Positions 24,793 through 30,671 of a stretch of 30,671 nucleotides of DNA are shown one piece after another. Below the pieces are notes generated by a model. The model had not been told where the DNA came from. It was given only the letters and a program-made list of their open reading frames with translations, and made no database searches. The stretch's first letter is position 1. Each line of letters begins with the position of its first letter. This DNA comes from VBAS01 sp035318985 (GTDB taxonomy: Bacteria; Bacteroidota; Bacteroidia; Chitinophagales; Chitinophagaceae): positions 1 to 30,671 of the forward strand of contig DATHDP010000150.1 of assembly GCA_035318985.1 (NCBI GenBank). Direction: 5' to 3'. The position numbers were made by a program, and so were the translations under genes.

Positions 24793-24800
24793 CAAATATA
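24793..24800 (-). promoter_or_regulatory. Candidate -7 element of the Gfo/Idh-nucleoside hydrolase operon
   Basis: On the minus strand the site reads TATATTTG, an exact TAnnTTTG match, ending 15 bases before the ATG at 24777. No clear TTG is found at -33. It supports the ATG at 24777 over the upstream TTG. Confidence 0.4.
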
Positions 24801-24889
24801 ACTTTTATAATAACGGGCAGTTAAATTATGAATGGGCCTTTATTTTGGTTCAGGATAGCTAAATTTACAATCCAGATCAAAATTTAATT

Positions 24890-26080
24890 ATGAAAGTAAA
24901 AATAATTTTAAGCGTTACAGCAGTTATTATCTGTTCGGTTGGATGTTTAGCACAAAATCCCCCGGTAGAAACTCAAAAACCTAATACAGATTATAAGCCA
25001 GCTAAGGCAGGACAAACAAGAGTGGCAGGCGTAAAAACAAAAACAGATTATAAGGTAGATAAGCTCGCAGAAAAATTAGAACTGCCCTGGGCCGTGATTC
25101 CTTTACCAGATGGACGATTGCTAATAACTGAAAGAAAGGGTTCCATGCAGATCCTCAATGCGAACGGAACTTTAGTAAAAAAGATCACTGGTTTTCCCGA
25201 AGTTGATGCATCTGGCCAGGGAGGTATGCTTGATGTGGCATTGGATCCCAACTTTAGTAAAAACAAAATGATCTATTGGTCTTTCTCAGAAAAGAATGGT
25301 GTAGGAAATCTTATGGCGATTGCCAAAGGAGAGCTCAGCGAAGCAGAATCAAAAGTTAAAAACCCGGTTGTTATTTTCCGTGCAACTCCTCCATTAAAAA
25401 GCAGCATGCATTATGGTTCAAGACTTGTGTTTGATAAAGACGGAAATCTTTTTGCAAGCACAGGTGAACGATCAATACTTGAGGGAAGAAAGCAAGCACA
25501 GTGGCTCAATTCGGGTCTTGGTAAAATTTTTAAAATAACAAAAGATGGTAAGCCTGCGCCGGGAAATCCCTTCATAAATCAAAAAGATGCAATGCCGGAA
25601 ATATTTGCTTATGGAGTTCGCAATGCACAAAGTCTCGATATCAATCCTGCTACAGGAGAAGTTTGGGAAGCTGAATTTGGCCCGAAAGGTGGCGATGAAG
25701 TAAATATCATAAGAGCTGGCAAAAATTATGGTTGGCCAACTATTACTTATGGACTTGAATATTCATTAGAAAAAGTTGGGGAGGGTATTCAGCAAAAAGA
25801 AGGTATGGAACAACCTGTTTATTACTGGGATCCCGTCCTTTCTCCAAGTGGGATGACTTTCTACAAAGGCAATACTATCCCCGAATGGAAAAATAATCTA
25901 TTTATCGGCGGACTCAGCAGTATGCATATTGTGCGGCTTGTTATTGAAAATAATAAGATTGTTGGCGAAGAAAGATTATTGGCAGACAAAAAAGAAAGGT
26001 TTAGAGATGTTGCTTACTTCAATGGCATGCTCTATGCAGTTACAGATGGTGGCAATCTTTACAGGATCAGTAAAAAATAA
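24890..26080 (+). CDS. PQQ-dependent aldose sugar dehydrogenase-like protein
   Basis: An exported (signal peptide about 1-21) six-bladed propeller of the glucose/sorbosone dehydrogenase family. Motifs seen: LELPWAVIPLPDGRLLITER (63-82), GQGGMLDVALDP (109-120), catalytic-type H174 in MHYGSRLVFDKDG, GVRNAQSLD (242-250) and EFGPKGGDEVNII (262-274) followed by GKNYGWP, which contribute the PQQ and calcium sites. It would oxidise aldoses in the periplasm. A cysteine (C19) sits near the cleavage point, but the lipobox is weak (SVGC). Divergent from the Gfo/Idh operon with 112 bases between, and followed by a small gene 41 bases downstream. Confidence 0.87.
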   Translation: MKVKIILSVTAVIICSVGCLAQNPPVETQKPNTDYKPAKAGQTRVAGVKTKTDYKVDKLAEKLELPWAVIPLPDGRLLITERKGSMQILNANGTLVKKITGFPEVDASGQGGMLDVALDPNFSKNKMIYWSFSEKNGVGNLMAIAKGELSEAESKVKNPVVIFRATPPLKSSMHYGSRLVFDKDGNLFASTGERSILEGRKQAQWLNSGLGKIFKITKDGKPAPGNPFINQKDAMPEIFAYGVRNAQSLDINPATGEVWEAEFGPKGGDEVNIIRAGKNYGWPTITYGLEYSLEKVGEGIQQKEGMEQPVYYWDPVLSPSGMTFYKGNTIPEWKNNLFIGGLSSMHIVRLVIENNKIVGEERLLADKKERFRDVAYFNGMLYAVTDGGNLYRISKK

Positions 26081-26121
26081 ATTGCCCCGGCTTGAAATTT
26101 GATGTTTCTTTTTTTAGACGT

Positions 26122-26352
26122 ATGAAGAAAAAGGAAAATTTATGGGAACTGTTACAAAGACTGGATGAAGAAGCTGGTCAGTTTAATTTTCATTTACATG
26201 AAGCCAACCGGTATTTTGATAGTACTGCTTTAGTAACAAAAAAAATATTAGAGAAGCATGAAAAAAGATTACACAAGTTGATCGTAAAAGTTCAAAAATC
26301 TTTAAGATCTTTCCAGGGACAACAAATAAAAAAGCCAAAGAAGGATGTGTGA
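26122..26352 (+). CDS. Small basic helical protein
   Basis: The family is not recognised. From the ATG at 26122 it encodes 76 residues, beginning MKKKENLWELLQRLDEEAGQ. It is strongly helical and very rich in Lys, with a basic C-terminus (QQIKKPKKDV). No signal peptide or cysteine. It may be a nucleic-acid-associated or regulatory protein, but that is only an inference from charge. The frame opens at a TTG at 26092. Located 41 bases after the sugar dehydrogenase gene, so co-transcription is likely. Its end converges on the repeat-protein gene with nine bases between. Confidence 0.6.
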   Translation: MKKKENLWELLQRLDEEAGQFNFHLHEANRYFDSTALVTKKILEKHEKRLHKLIVKVQKSLRSFQGQQIKKPKKDV

Positions 26353-26361
26353 TCGGATTTG

Positions 26362-27036
26362 CTACCAAATGATATAAGTAACCCCTTCTATCATTTGGTA
26401 TTGACGGCCGGATTTTATACCACTGTAACGGTCAAGTGAAGTGTACCAGGAAAAAGTTGCCGGTCCAATACTTTTTAATTTTCCCCTGATCGCCTTATCA
26501 TCAAATGTTGAATAATAAGTGATCTGGTTTCTACCAATAGATTTCATTTTACCACGGTATGCTTCGTTTTCATAAGAATAGAAATAAGTAAAATCCTGTA
26601 GGCCCGCCGTTTTTAATTTTCCTCTTACCGATTCATTTTCCAGGTCGAGGTAGTAATTAAAAAAAACATTCCCAATTGATTTTACTTTTCCAATCAACGC
26701 AGCATTATCTGTCGATCCATAATAAGTAATTGAAGTGATACCGACGTTTTTTACTTTACCATTAAGGATTGAATCAAATTGCTTTGCATAATATTCCACC
26801 CTTCCCATATAGGGTTGCAATTTCCCAGGTTCTGTATAAAAACGACCGGGCTCCATTTCATTTCCCCATTCAAGCACTTTGCCATCCTGCGAAACTTTTA
26901 TGATGATCTTTTGGTTAGTGATATATGAAAGCGATGAAAATTCAGCGCCGCCTGAAAAATTTACAAACTTCAATGTTTGTGAATGACCCGTGATATAAAT
27001 CAAAAGGGGAATTAAAAGTGCTAATGATCTTTTCAT
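26362..27036 (-). CDS. Exported protein with five exact 23-residue repeats
   Basis: A Sec signal peptide (MKRSLALLIPLLIYITGHSQ) is followed by a variable region of about 70 residues and then five consecutive repeats of exactly 23 residues (92-206). Each begins (R/I/N)GK(V/L/M)K followed by a residue triplet ending in G, and carries an aromatic pair, YY, YF or WY, at positions 14-15. The period and G-containing pattern resemble MORN repeats in length but not in sequence. The repeats probably form a beta structure, one hairpin each. A short C-terminal tail (VTYIIW) ends the protein. Function is unknown. It is divergent from the YkuD_2 lipoprotein across an operator-like palindrome. Confidence 0.7.
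   Translation of the reverse strand: MKRSLALLIPLLIYITGHSQTLKFVNFSGGAEFSSLSYITNQKIIIKVSQDGKVLEWGNEMEPGRFYTEPGKLQPYMGRVEYYAKQFDSILNGKVKNVGITSITYYGSTDNAALIGKVKSIGNVFFNYYLDLENESVRGKLKTAGLQDFTYFYSYENEAYRGKMKSIGRNQITYYSTFDDKAIRGKLKSIGPATFSWYTSLDRYSGIKSGRQYQMIEGVTYIIW
26419..26763 (-). repeat. Five tandem 69-bp coding units (23 residues each)
   Basis: The units begin at residues 92, 115, 138, 161 and 184 of the exported protein, with no insertion or deletion. Consensus: x-G-K-(V/L/M)-K-(S/N/T)-(I/V/A)-G, then six variable positions including a hydrophobic strand, an aromatic pair, and a charged tail ending near the next G-K. DNA identity between units is moderate, so these are old protein-level repeats, not a recent slippage product. 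Confidence 0.75.
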
Positions 27037-27145
27037 ATATCCTCAATTACATTAATGAAGGTAGAAAATTTCATTCACAATCAGGATGCGGTAAAATCGT
27101 ATTTATACTCTTATTGATTGTCATGTTCAAGAATCTTTCCCGCCA

Positions 27146-27183
27146 TGTTTAACAAGGATTCTTTCCTGTTTAATTGTTAAACA
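27146..27183. promoter_or_regulatory. Operator-like palindrome between the repeat-protein and YkuD_2 genes
   Basis: TGTTTAATTGTTAAACA (27167-27183) is a perfect 7-3-7 palindrome, and a further TGTTTAACA at 27146-27154 is the exact reverse complement of TGTTAAACA at 27175-27183. The site lies 31 bases before the GTG start at 27214 and about 130 bases from the divergent start at 27036, a normal place for a dimeric regulator. No regulator gene is nearby. Confidence 0.45.
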
Positions 27184-27213
27184 TTCTATTATCTTGTTTG
27201 TAAACTGATCCCT

Positions 27214-27960
27214 GTGAAAACCAAAGTTATTTTAAGGATTGCCGCCATAACAATGTTGGCTGTCTCATGCTCTGATATGGAGAAAAGCAGTTTTGAAAAT
27301 AAGCCATTAGCTGTCAAGAAAGAAACAAGAATTGTTAAGGCAAAAAAGAAAAAGCCTAAAATAAAAACTGTAATAATAGAAAAAAAGAACGCTGAAACTC
27401 CTATTTCTATAATCAACAAGGAAGAAGTAAAAGAAATACCCGCAGTGTCTGAGAATACTGCCATTATAAATATCCTGACCAAAAAAGTGAATAACTATGC
27501 GATCCAAAATGATATGTCGACCGACTATTGTTTTTTGGTAGATATGAGTTTACCGAGCGGTCGCAATCGCTTTTTTATTTACGATCTTAAAAAGAATACG
27601 ATCATTAATTCAGGACTTGTTTCTCATGGAAGCTGCAACGAAACTTTTCTTGCCCGCCCAAAATTTTCCAATGAGTCTAAAAGCGGTTGCAGCTCTCTTG
27701 GAAAATTTAAAGTAGGAGAATTTTATACAGGCAAATATGGAAAATCGTTCCGGCTATATGGACTGGATAATTGTAATTCTAATGCCTATAAGAGAGCCGT
27801 TGTAATACATGGCTATGATTGTGTTCCGGATGAAGAGATCTATCCAAGAGTTCTTTGTAATAGCCTTGGCTGTGTGATGGTATCGTACAAATTTTTTGAC
27901 AATATCACCCGATTGATCAGGAAGTCGGAAAAGCCAATTGTTCTTTGGATCTATCAATAA
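27214..27960 (+). CDS. Lipoprotein with YkuD_2 (murein L,D-transpeptidase-like) domain
   Basis: The GTG start at 27214 gives a lipoprotein signal (LAVSC, C19), then a Lys-rich linker (about 35-60, VKAKKKKPKIK) and a C-terminal catalytic-like domain from about residue 100. The active-site region is complete: VVIHGYDC (H199) and RVLCNSLGCVMVS with C220 in SxGC, as in L,D-transpeptidases of the YkuD_2 group. It likely acts on peptidoglycan from the outer membrane or periplasm; the exact reaction is not shown for this subgroup. A pair of additional cysteines near residues 141 and 159 could form a disulfide. Its end converges on the META gene with 13 bases between. Confidence 0.85.
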   Translation: MKTKVILRIAAITMLAVSCSDMEKSSFENKPLAVKKETRIVKAKKKKPKIKTVIIEKKNAETPISIINKEEVKEIPAVSENTAIINILTKKVNNYAIQNDMSTDYCFLVDMSLPSGRNRFFIYDLKKNTIINSGLVSHGSCNETFLARPKFSNESKSGCSSLGKFKVGEFYTGKYGKSFRLYGLDNCNSNAYKRAVVIHGYDCVPDEEIYPRVLCNSLGCVMVSYKFFDNITRLIRKSEKPIVLWIYQ

Positions 27961-27973
27961 AATTCAGGAATTC

Positions 27974-28378
27974 TTACCTTGGTCTTAAAACGAGACGTGT
28001 TTCTTTATTCTTTTTTAATACCAGATCATTCCCTCTCACTTCATAATGATCGATACTGCTTAAGGTAGAAAGAAAAGTATTTTCAAATTCAATGTCACTA
28101 CAACTCATTTTTGTACTAAGCACTTCAGTAAATTTTATCATCTTTTTATCTACACTATAATTTCCATTGACCTGGTTACAACCCCCATTTCCCGAAAACT
28201 TTTTGGTAGCAACATCAAAGGTAATATGTGCGTCTCTGCGGCCTCCACTTTGCTGAACAGGCACTCCTTTCATTTCCACCACTACCCATTCCTGATGCCC
28301 CCACCCTGAATCTGGGGAAAGTTTTGGACTACATTTGAATGCCGTGATACTAATGACTACAAGGAATAAGTATTTCAT
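27974..28378 (-). CDS. META-domain (HslJ-like) lipoprotein
   Basis: The N-terminus (MKYLFLVVISITAFKC) ends in a lipobox-like TAFKC. The mature part has the META-domain pattern W-V-V, ITFDVATKKFSGNGGCNQVN, GNYSVDKKMIKFTEVLSTKM, and a final DLVLKKNKETRLVLRP. META proteins such as HslJ are linked to motility, heat shock or novobiocin resistance in other bacteria; the role here is not known. Length 134 aa is normal for one domain. Stand-alone gene. Confidence 0.82.
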   Translation of the reverse strand: MKYLFLVVISITAFKCSPKLSPDSGWGHQEWVVVEMKGVPVQQSGGRRDAHITFDVATKKFSGNGGCNQVNGNYSVDKKMIKFTEVLSTKMSCSDIEFENTFLSTLSSIDHYEVRGNDLVLKKNKETRLVLRPR

Positions 28379-28536
28379 GCTCTTTATTTACTTTGCTCCC
28401 GTAATTGTATTTAAAACTGTGCCAGACACTCATCATTTTTTTGTAAAGAGTTGCACAGGAGGCATGCTGGCATATTTTTTAATGCTATACACTTCGGCAT
28501 TATATATTTATTACCTGAATTTTAAACCCGCTTAAT

Positions 28537-29085
28537 ATGAAAAACTTAAAATCAGTTCCGCTAACAATTTCATTTTTAACGTTAGCATTATTCATGAACA
28601 TCACAACAAAGGCGCAAAAAGACAATGATGATCATAAAATTGTTGCCGATGCTGCTGTGGCCAAACAAGATTTTATAAAAGCAGATGCATTGATGCATAC
28701 TTTATTTGATAATTCTTATGGCTATGTTATTTTTCCTAATGTGGGCAAGGGTGCAATAGGAATTGGTGGTGCCGCCGGCAATGGTGCCGTTTATCATAAA
28801 GGAACTTTGATTGGCATGGCAAGTATGAAACAAGTATCCGTTGGCTTTCAATGGGGCGGACAAGCTTATCGTGAGGTCATTTTTTTTGAAACCGAAGCCG
28901 ATCTAAACAGGTTCAAAGAAAATAAAATAGAGTTTTCGGGACAAGCTTCCGCAGTAGCAGTAACAAAAGGTGCAGCTGCTAATATGAAATACAAGAATGG
29001 AGTAATGATATTCTCTCAAACAAAGGGAGGATTAATGTATGAGGCTTCTGTCGGTGGACAAAAATTTAAATTCAGATCGTTATAA
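28537..29085 (+). CDS. Exported SYLF (Ysc84-like) lipid-binding domain protein
   Basis: A signal peptide (MKNLKSVPLTISFLTLALFM, through TTKAQ) precedes a SYLF domain. Diagnostic parts are NSYGYVIFPNVGKGAIGIGG (conserved phosphoinositide-binding region in eukaryotic members), then QVSVGFQWGGQAYREVIFFE and AVAVTKGAAANMKYKNGVMI with FSQTKGGLMYEASVGGQKF at the end. Bacterial members are periplasmic or secreted and probably bind lipids. A strong terminator follows. Promoter elements are not clear. Confidence 0.88.
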   Translation: MKNLKSVPLTISFLTLALFMNITTKAQKDNDDHKIVADAAVAKQDFIKADALMHTLFDNSYGYVIFPNVGKGAIGIGGAAGNGAVYHKGTLIGMASMKQVSVGFQWGGQAYREVIFFETEADLNRFKENKIEFSGQASAVAVTKGAAANMKYKNGVMIFSQTKGGLMYEASVGGQKFKFRSL

Positions 29086-29108
29086 TACCTGAGAACTGTT
29101 AATTTAAC

Positions 29109-29140
29109 AAAGCCGGTAAATAATTATCGGCTTTTATTTT
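29109..29140 (+). terminator. Rho-independent terminator of the SYLF gene
   Basis: AAAGCCG pairs with CGGCTTT and the stem continues GTAA/TTAT with one G-T pair, loop ATAA. It is followed by TATTTTTATAT. It lies 24 bases past the stop at 29085. Confidence 0.85.
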
Positions 29141-29192
29141 TATATATTTAAGAGTTCAAAAAAAGTGTATCTTACAAATCAACCTTCCTAAC

Positions 29193-29885
29193 ATGCAAAA
29201 AGTGTTATTTTTAATTTTTATTCTTTTATACAGCATCTCAATTTCAGCTCAAAGCAGAAAATCTTTTTCTGTAGGTCCGGGCAAAAAAATCGTTGAAGAA
29301 ATTCCAATTACTGAAATTTATAAATACGCTGAATTTAGAATGGGCGAGGTTGCTTTAAGGAATGGAACTGCAGCCAACGTAAAACTTAATTATAATAGTG
29401 TATTTGGCGAAATGCAATATATAGATCCTAAAAATGGTGATACACTTTCATTAGCTGCGGAAAAAAACATTCGCTTTATTGCGGTAGAAAAAGATACATT
29501 TTATTTTGACGAAGGATGGTTGGAATTGATCGGCGGCACTCCCACTGTCAGGATAGCAAAGAAAAAACTACTTGAAATAACAAACAGGGAAAAACTTGGT
29601 GCAATGGGAGTTCCCGGTTTTGGAGCCATTGAAACTTATAACAAGTTTACGGGTAGCCAGCATATGAAAGACCTCGTTGCTATGGAAACACTCACTTTCA
29701 CTGAGCATATCAGTTATTATTTTGGGGATCGTTTCAATAATTTTTCCAGTGCAAATAAAAAAGGGTTATATAAAATATACGGAGATGCACATGAGAGAAT
29801 TGATAAATGGATAAGTGAAAATAAGATCGATCTTTCCAAAGAAGATGATCTGAAAAAATTATCGGAGTATTTACAAACTCTATAG
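29193..29885 (+). CDS. Exported hypothetical protein (230 aa)
   Basis: I do not recognise a family. A Sec signal (MQKVLFLIFILLYSISISAQ) precedes a mature protein with a beta-rich N-terminal half (VGPGKKIVEEIPITEIYKYA, VALRNGTAANVKLNYNS) and a helical C-terminal half (GLYKIYGDAHERIDKWISEN and KEDDLKKLSEYLQTL). The middle carries GMQYIDPKNGD-like and RFIAVEKDTFYFDEGW strands. There are no cysteines in the mature part. Isolated by a terminator upstream and a promoter candidate downstream, so it is probably transcribed alone. Confidence 0.68.
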   Translation: MQKVLFLIFILLYSISISAQSRKSFSVGPGKKIVEEIPITEIYKYAEFRMGEVALRNGTAANVKLNYNSVFGEMQYIDPKNGDTLSLAAEKNIRFIAVEKDTFYFDEGWLELIGGTPTVRIAKKKLLEITNREKLGAMGVPGFGAIETYNKFTGSQHMKDLVAMETLTFTEHISYYFGDRFNNFSSANKKGLYKIYGDAHERIDKWISENKIDLSKEDDLKKLSEYLQTL

Positions 29886-29935
29886 ATCACAACAACGTCC
29901 CATTCACTTATTTCAAATCAGGGCTTTACAACAAG

Positions 29936-29943
29936 TATCTTTG
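29936..29943 (+). promoter_or_regulatory. Candidate -7 element of the EcsC gene
   Basis: TATCTTTG matches TAnnTTTG exactly and ends 15 bases before the ATG at 29959. A -33 TTG is not seen at the normal distance. Confidence 0.45.
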
Positions 29944-29958
29944 CTTAAATATTTTCTC

Positions 29959-30671
29959 ATGAATGCCTACGATGAGTCGATTAGTGTTGAACTAAAAGCA
30001 TGGCAAAAGAAAATGCTAAAGCGACCTTCCCTTTTAAATAGCCTTTCAAAAAAAATCCAGACAAGGATCAATAGCTGGATCCCTGAAAAGGTACACAATG
30101 CTATTACCGTTACCATAAAACAAATGATACGTAGTGTTTTGTTTGGCGCTAAACATACAGCCCCACATGTTTTACCAGGTGTAAGCCTAAGAGATCGTGA
30201 AGATGCGGTAAGGAAAAAAATAGAAACATATAGAAATACAGCAGCAATTGAAGGCGGTATTACTGGTGCAGGAGGTTTTTTATTAGGCCTTGCTGATTTC
30301 CCTATTCTGCTCGGTATAAAGCTTAAACTGTTATTTGATATTGCTTCCCTGTATGGATTTAATGTGTATGATTATAAAGAAAGAGTTTATATCCTTCATA
30401 TTTTCGAGCTTACATTTTCAAGTGATGAACACAGAAAGAATGTTTATCTCAAAATAACAGATTGGGAAACAAAACGCAATTCCCTGCCTGAAGATATAAA
30501 CCAATTTGACTGGAGAAATTTTCAACAGGAATATCGTGACTATATTGACCTTGCAAAAATGGCTCAACTCTTACCGGTGGTTGGTGCACCAGTTGGTGTA
30601 ATAGTAAATAGTCGCTTAATAAAAAAGTTAGGTATCACTGCAATGAATGCATACAGAATGAGATTGATCAA
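29959..30671 (+). CDS. EcsC family protein, 3' end cut by the window edge
   Basis: The frame is open from the ATG at 29959 to the window edge (237 codons). The protein begins MNAYDESISVELKAWQKKML. Its central segment GGITGAGGFLLGLADFPILL, then GIKLKLLFDIASLYGFNV, matches the glycine-rich membrane-associated core of the EcsC family, which is linked to ABC-transport and secretion genes in Bacillus but has no known biochemical activity. A later hydrophobic part LLPVVGAPVGVIVNSRLIKK also fits. About 20-40 residues of the family are probably missing at the end. Confidence 0.82.
   Translation, partial: MNAYDESISVELKAWQKKMLKRPSLLNSLSKKIQTRINSWIPEKVHNAITVTIKQMIRSVLFGAKHTAPHVLPGVSLRDREDAVRKKIETYRNTAAIEGGITGAGGFLLGLADFPILLGIKLKLLFDIASLYGFNVYDYKERVYILHIFELTFSSDEHRKNVYLKITDWETKRNSLPEDINQFDWRNFQQEYRDYIDLAKMAQLLPVVGAPVGVIVNSRLIKKLGITAMNAYRMRLI

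Noticed and set aside
24777..24795. An upstream TTG (24795) as start of the Gfo/Idh-like gene
   Set aside because: It lies in a -7 promoter match and adds residues before an otherwise good signal peptide.
28335..28535. A 66-codon plus-strand frame overlapping the META gene start and running to the SYLF gene
   Set aside because: Composition looks like translated intergenic DNA with hydrophobic runs; there is no clean signal peptide, and its first part is antisense to the META gene.
1..30671. Mobile element, prophage, CRISPR or defence island
   Set aside because: I found no transposase, integrase, phage structural, Cas or known defence protein, no terminal repeats and no regular direct-repeat array. 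Coding style appears uniform across the window.

Overview
The window looks like ordinary chromosome of a Bacteroidota member, most likely in or near the Chitinophagaceae. The evidence is AT-rich DNA, start codons without Shine-Dalgarno sequences, several matches to the Bacteroidota -7 promoter element TAnnTTTG, many Sec-exported proteins and lipoproteins, and typical family content (DUF5916, PepSY-like, SYLF, META, YkuD_2 and DUF1801 proteins). I see no tRNA, rRNA, insertion sequence, prophage or CRISPR array. No gene-free gap exceeds about 300 bases. The longest, 14652-14950, appears to hold an unlisted small gene.

Layout. 1-1033: a truncated NmrA-like gene and an endonuclease III, both on the minus strand, with a perfect palindrome between them. 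1182-5980, plus strand: a large DUF5916 outer-membrane protein, then a class III cyclase fused to a TolB/FlgO-like domain and TPRs. 5992-8645, minus strand: a tight four-gene operon of exported alpha/beta hydrolase, SRPBCC protein, VOC protein and AlkD-like DNA glycosylase. 8802-11900: a small coiled-coil protein (minus), then four exported proteins on the plus strand, including an exported DsrE protein, a lipoprotein with an internal duplication and a CAP-domain protein. 11907-15904: mostly minus strand, with an AsmA-like envelope protein, small proteins and a CvpA-CAP fusion. 16149-17637, plus strand: a small lipoprotein and a flavin amine oxidase. 17641-22559, minus strand: an acidic protein, a MaoC-like hydratase, membrane and exported proteins, a DUF1801 protein and a pentameric ligand-gated ion channel homologue. 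22656-26352: two minus-strand genes for an exported nucleoside-hydrolase-like protein and an exported Gfo/Idh/MocA-like protein, divergent from a PQQ-type sugar dehydrogenase. 26362-30671: a protein of five exact 23-residue repeats, a YkuD_2 lipoprotein, and META, SYLF, unknown exported and EcsC proteins.

Most products act in the envelope or periplasm. The clearest functional units are the hydrolase/SRPBCC/VOC/glycosylase operon, the channel/DUF1801 pair and the exported sugar or nucleoside locus at 22656-26080. No complete new multi-gene defence or mobile system is evident. The most notable single items are the channel homologue, the repeat protein, the exported dehydrogenase/hydrolase pair with altered active-site motifs, and a palindromic operator-like site at 27167-27183. 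Product calls come from reading the translations by eye; no database search was run.
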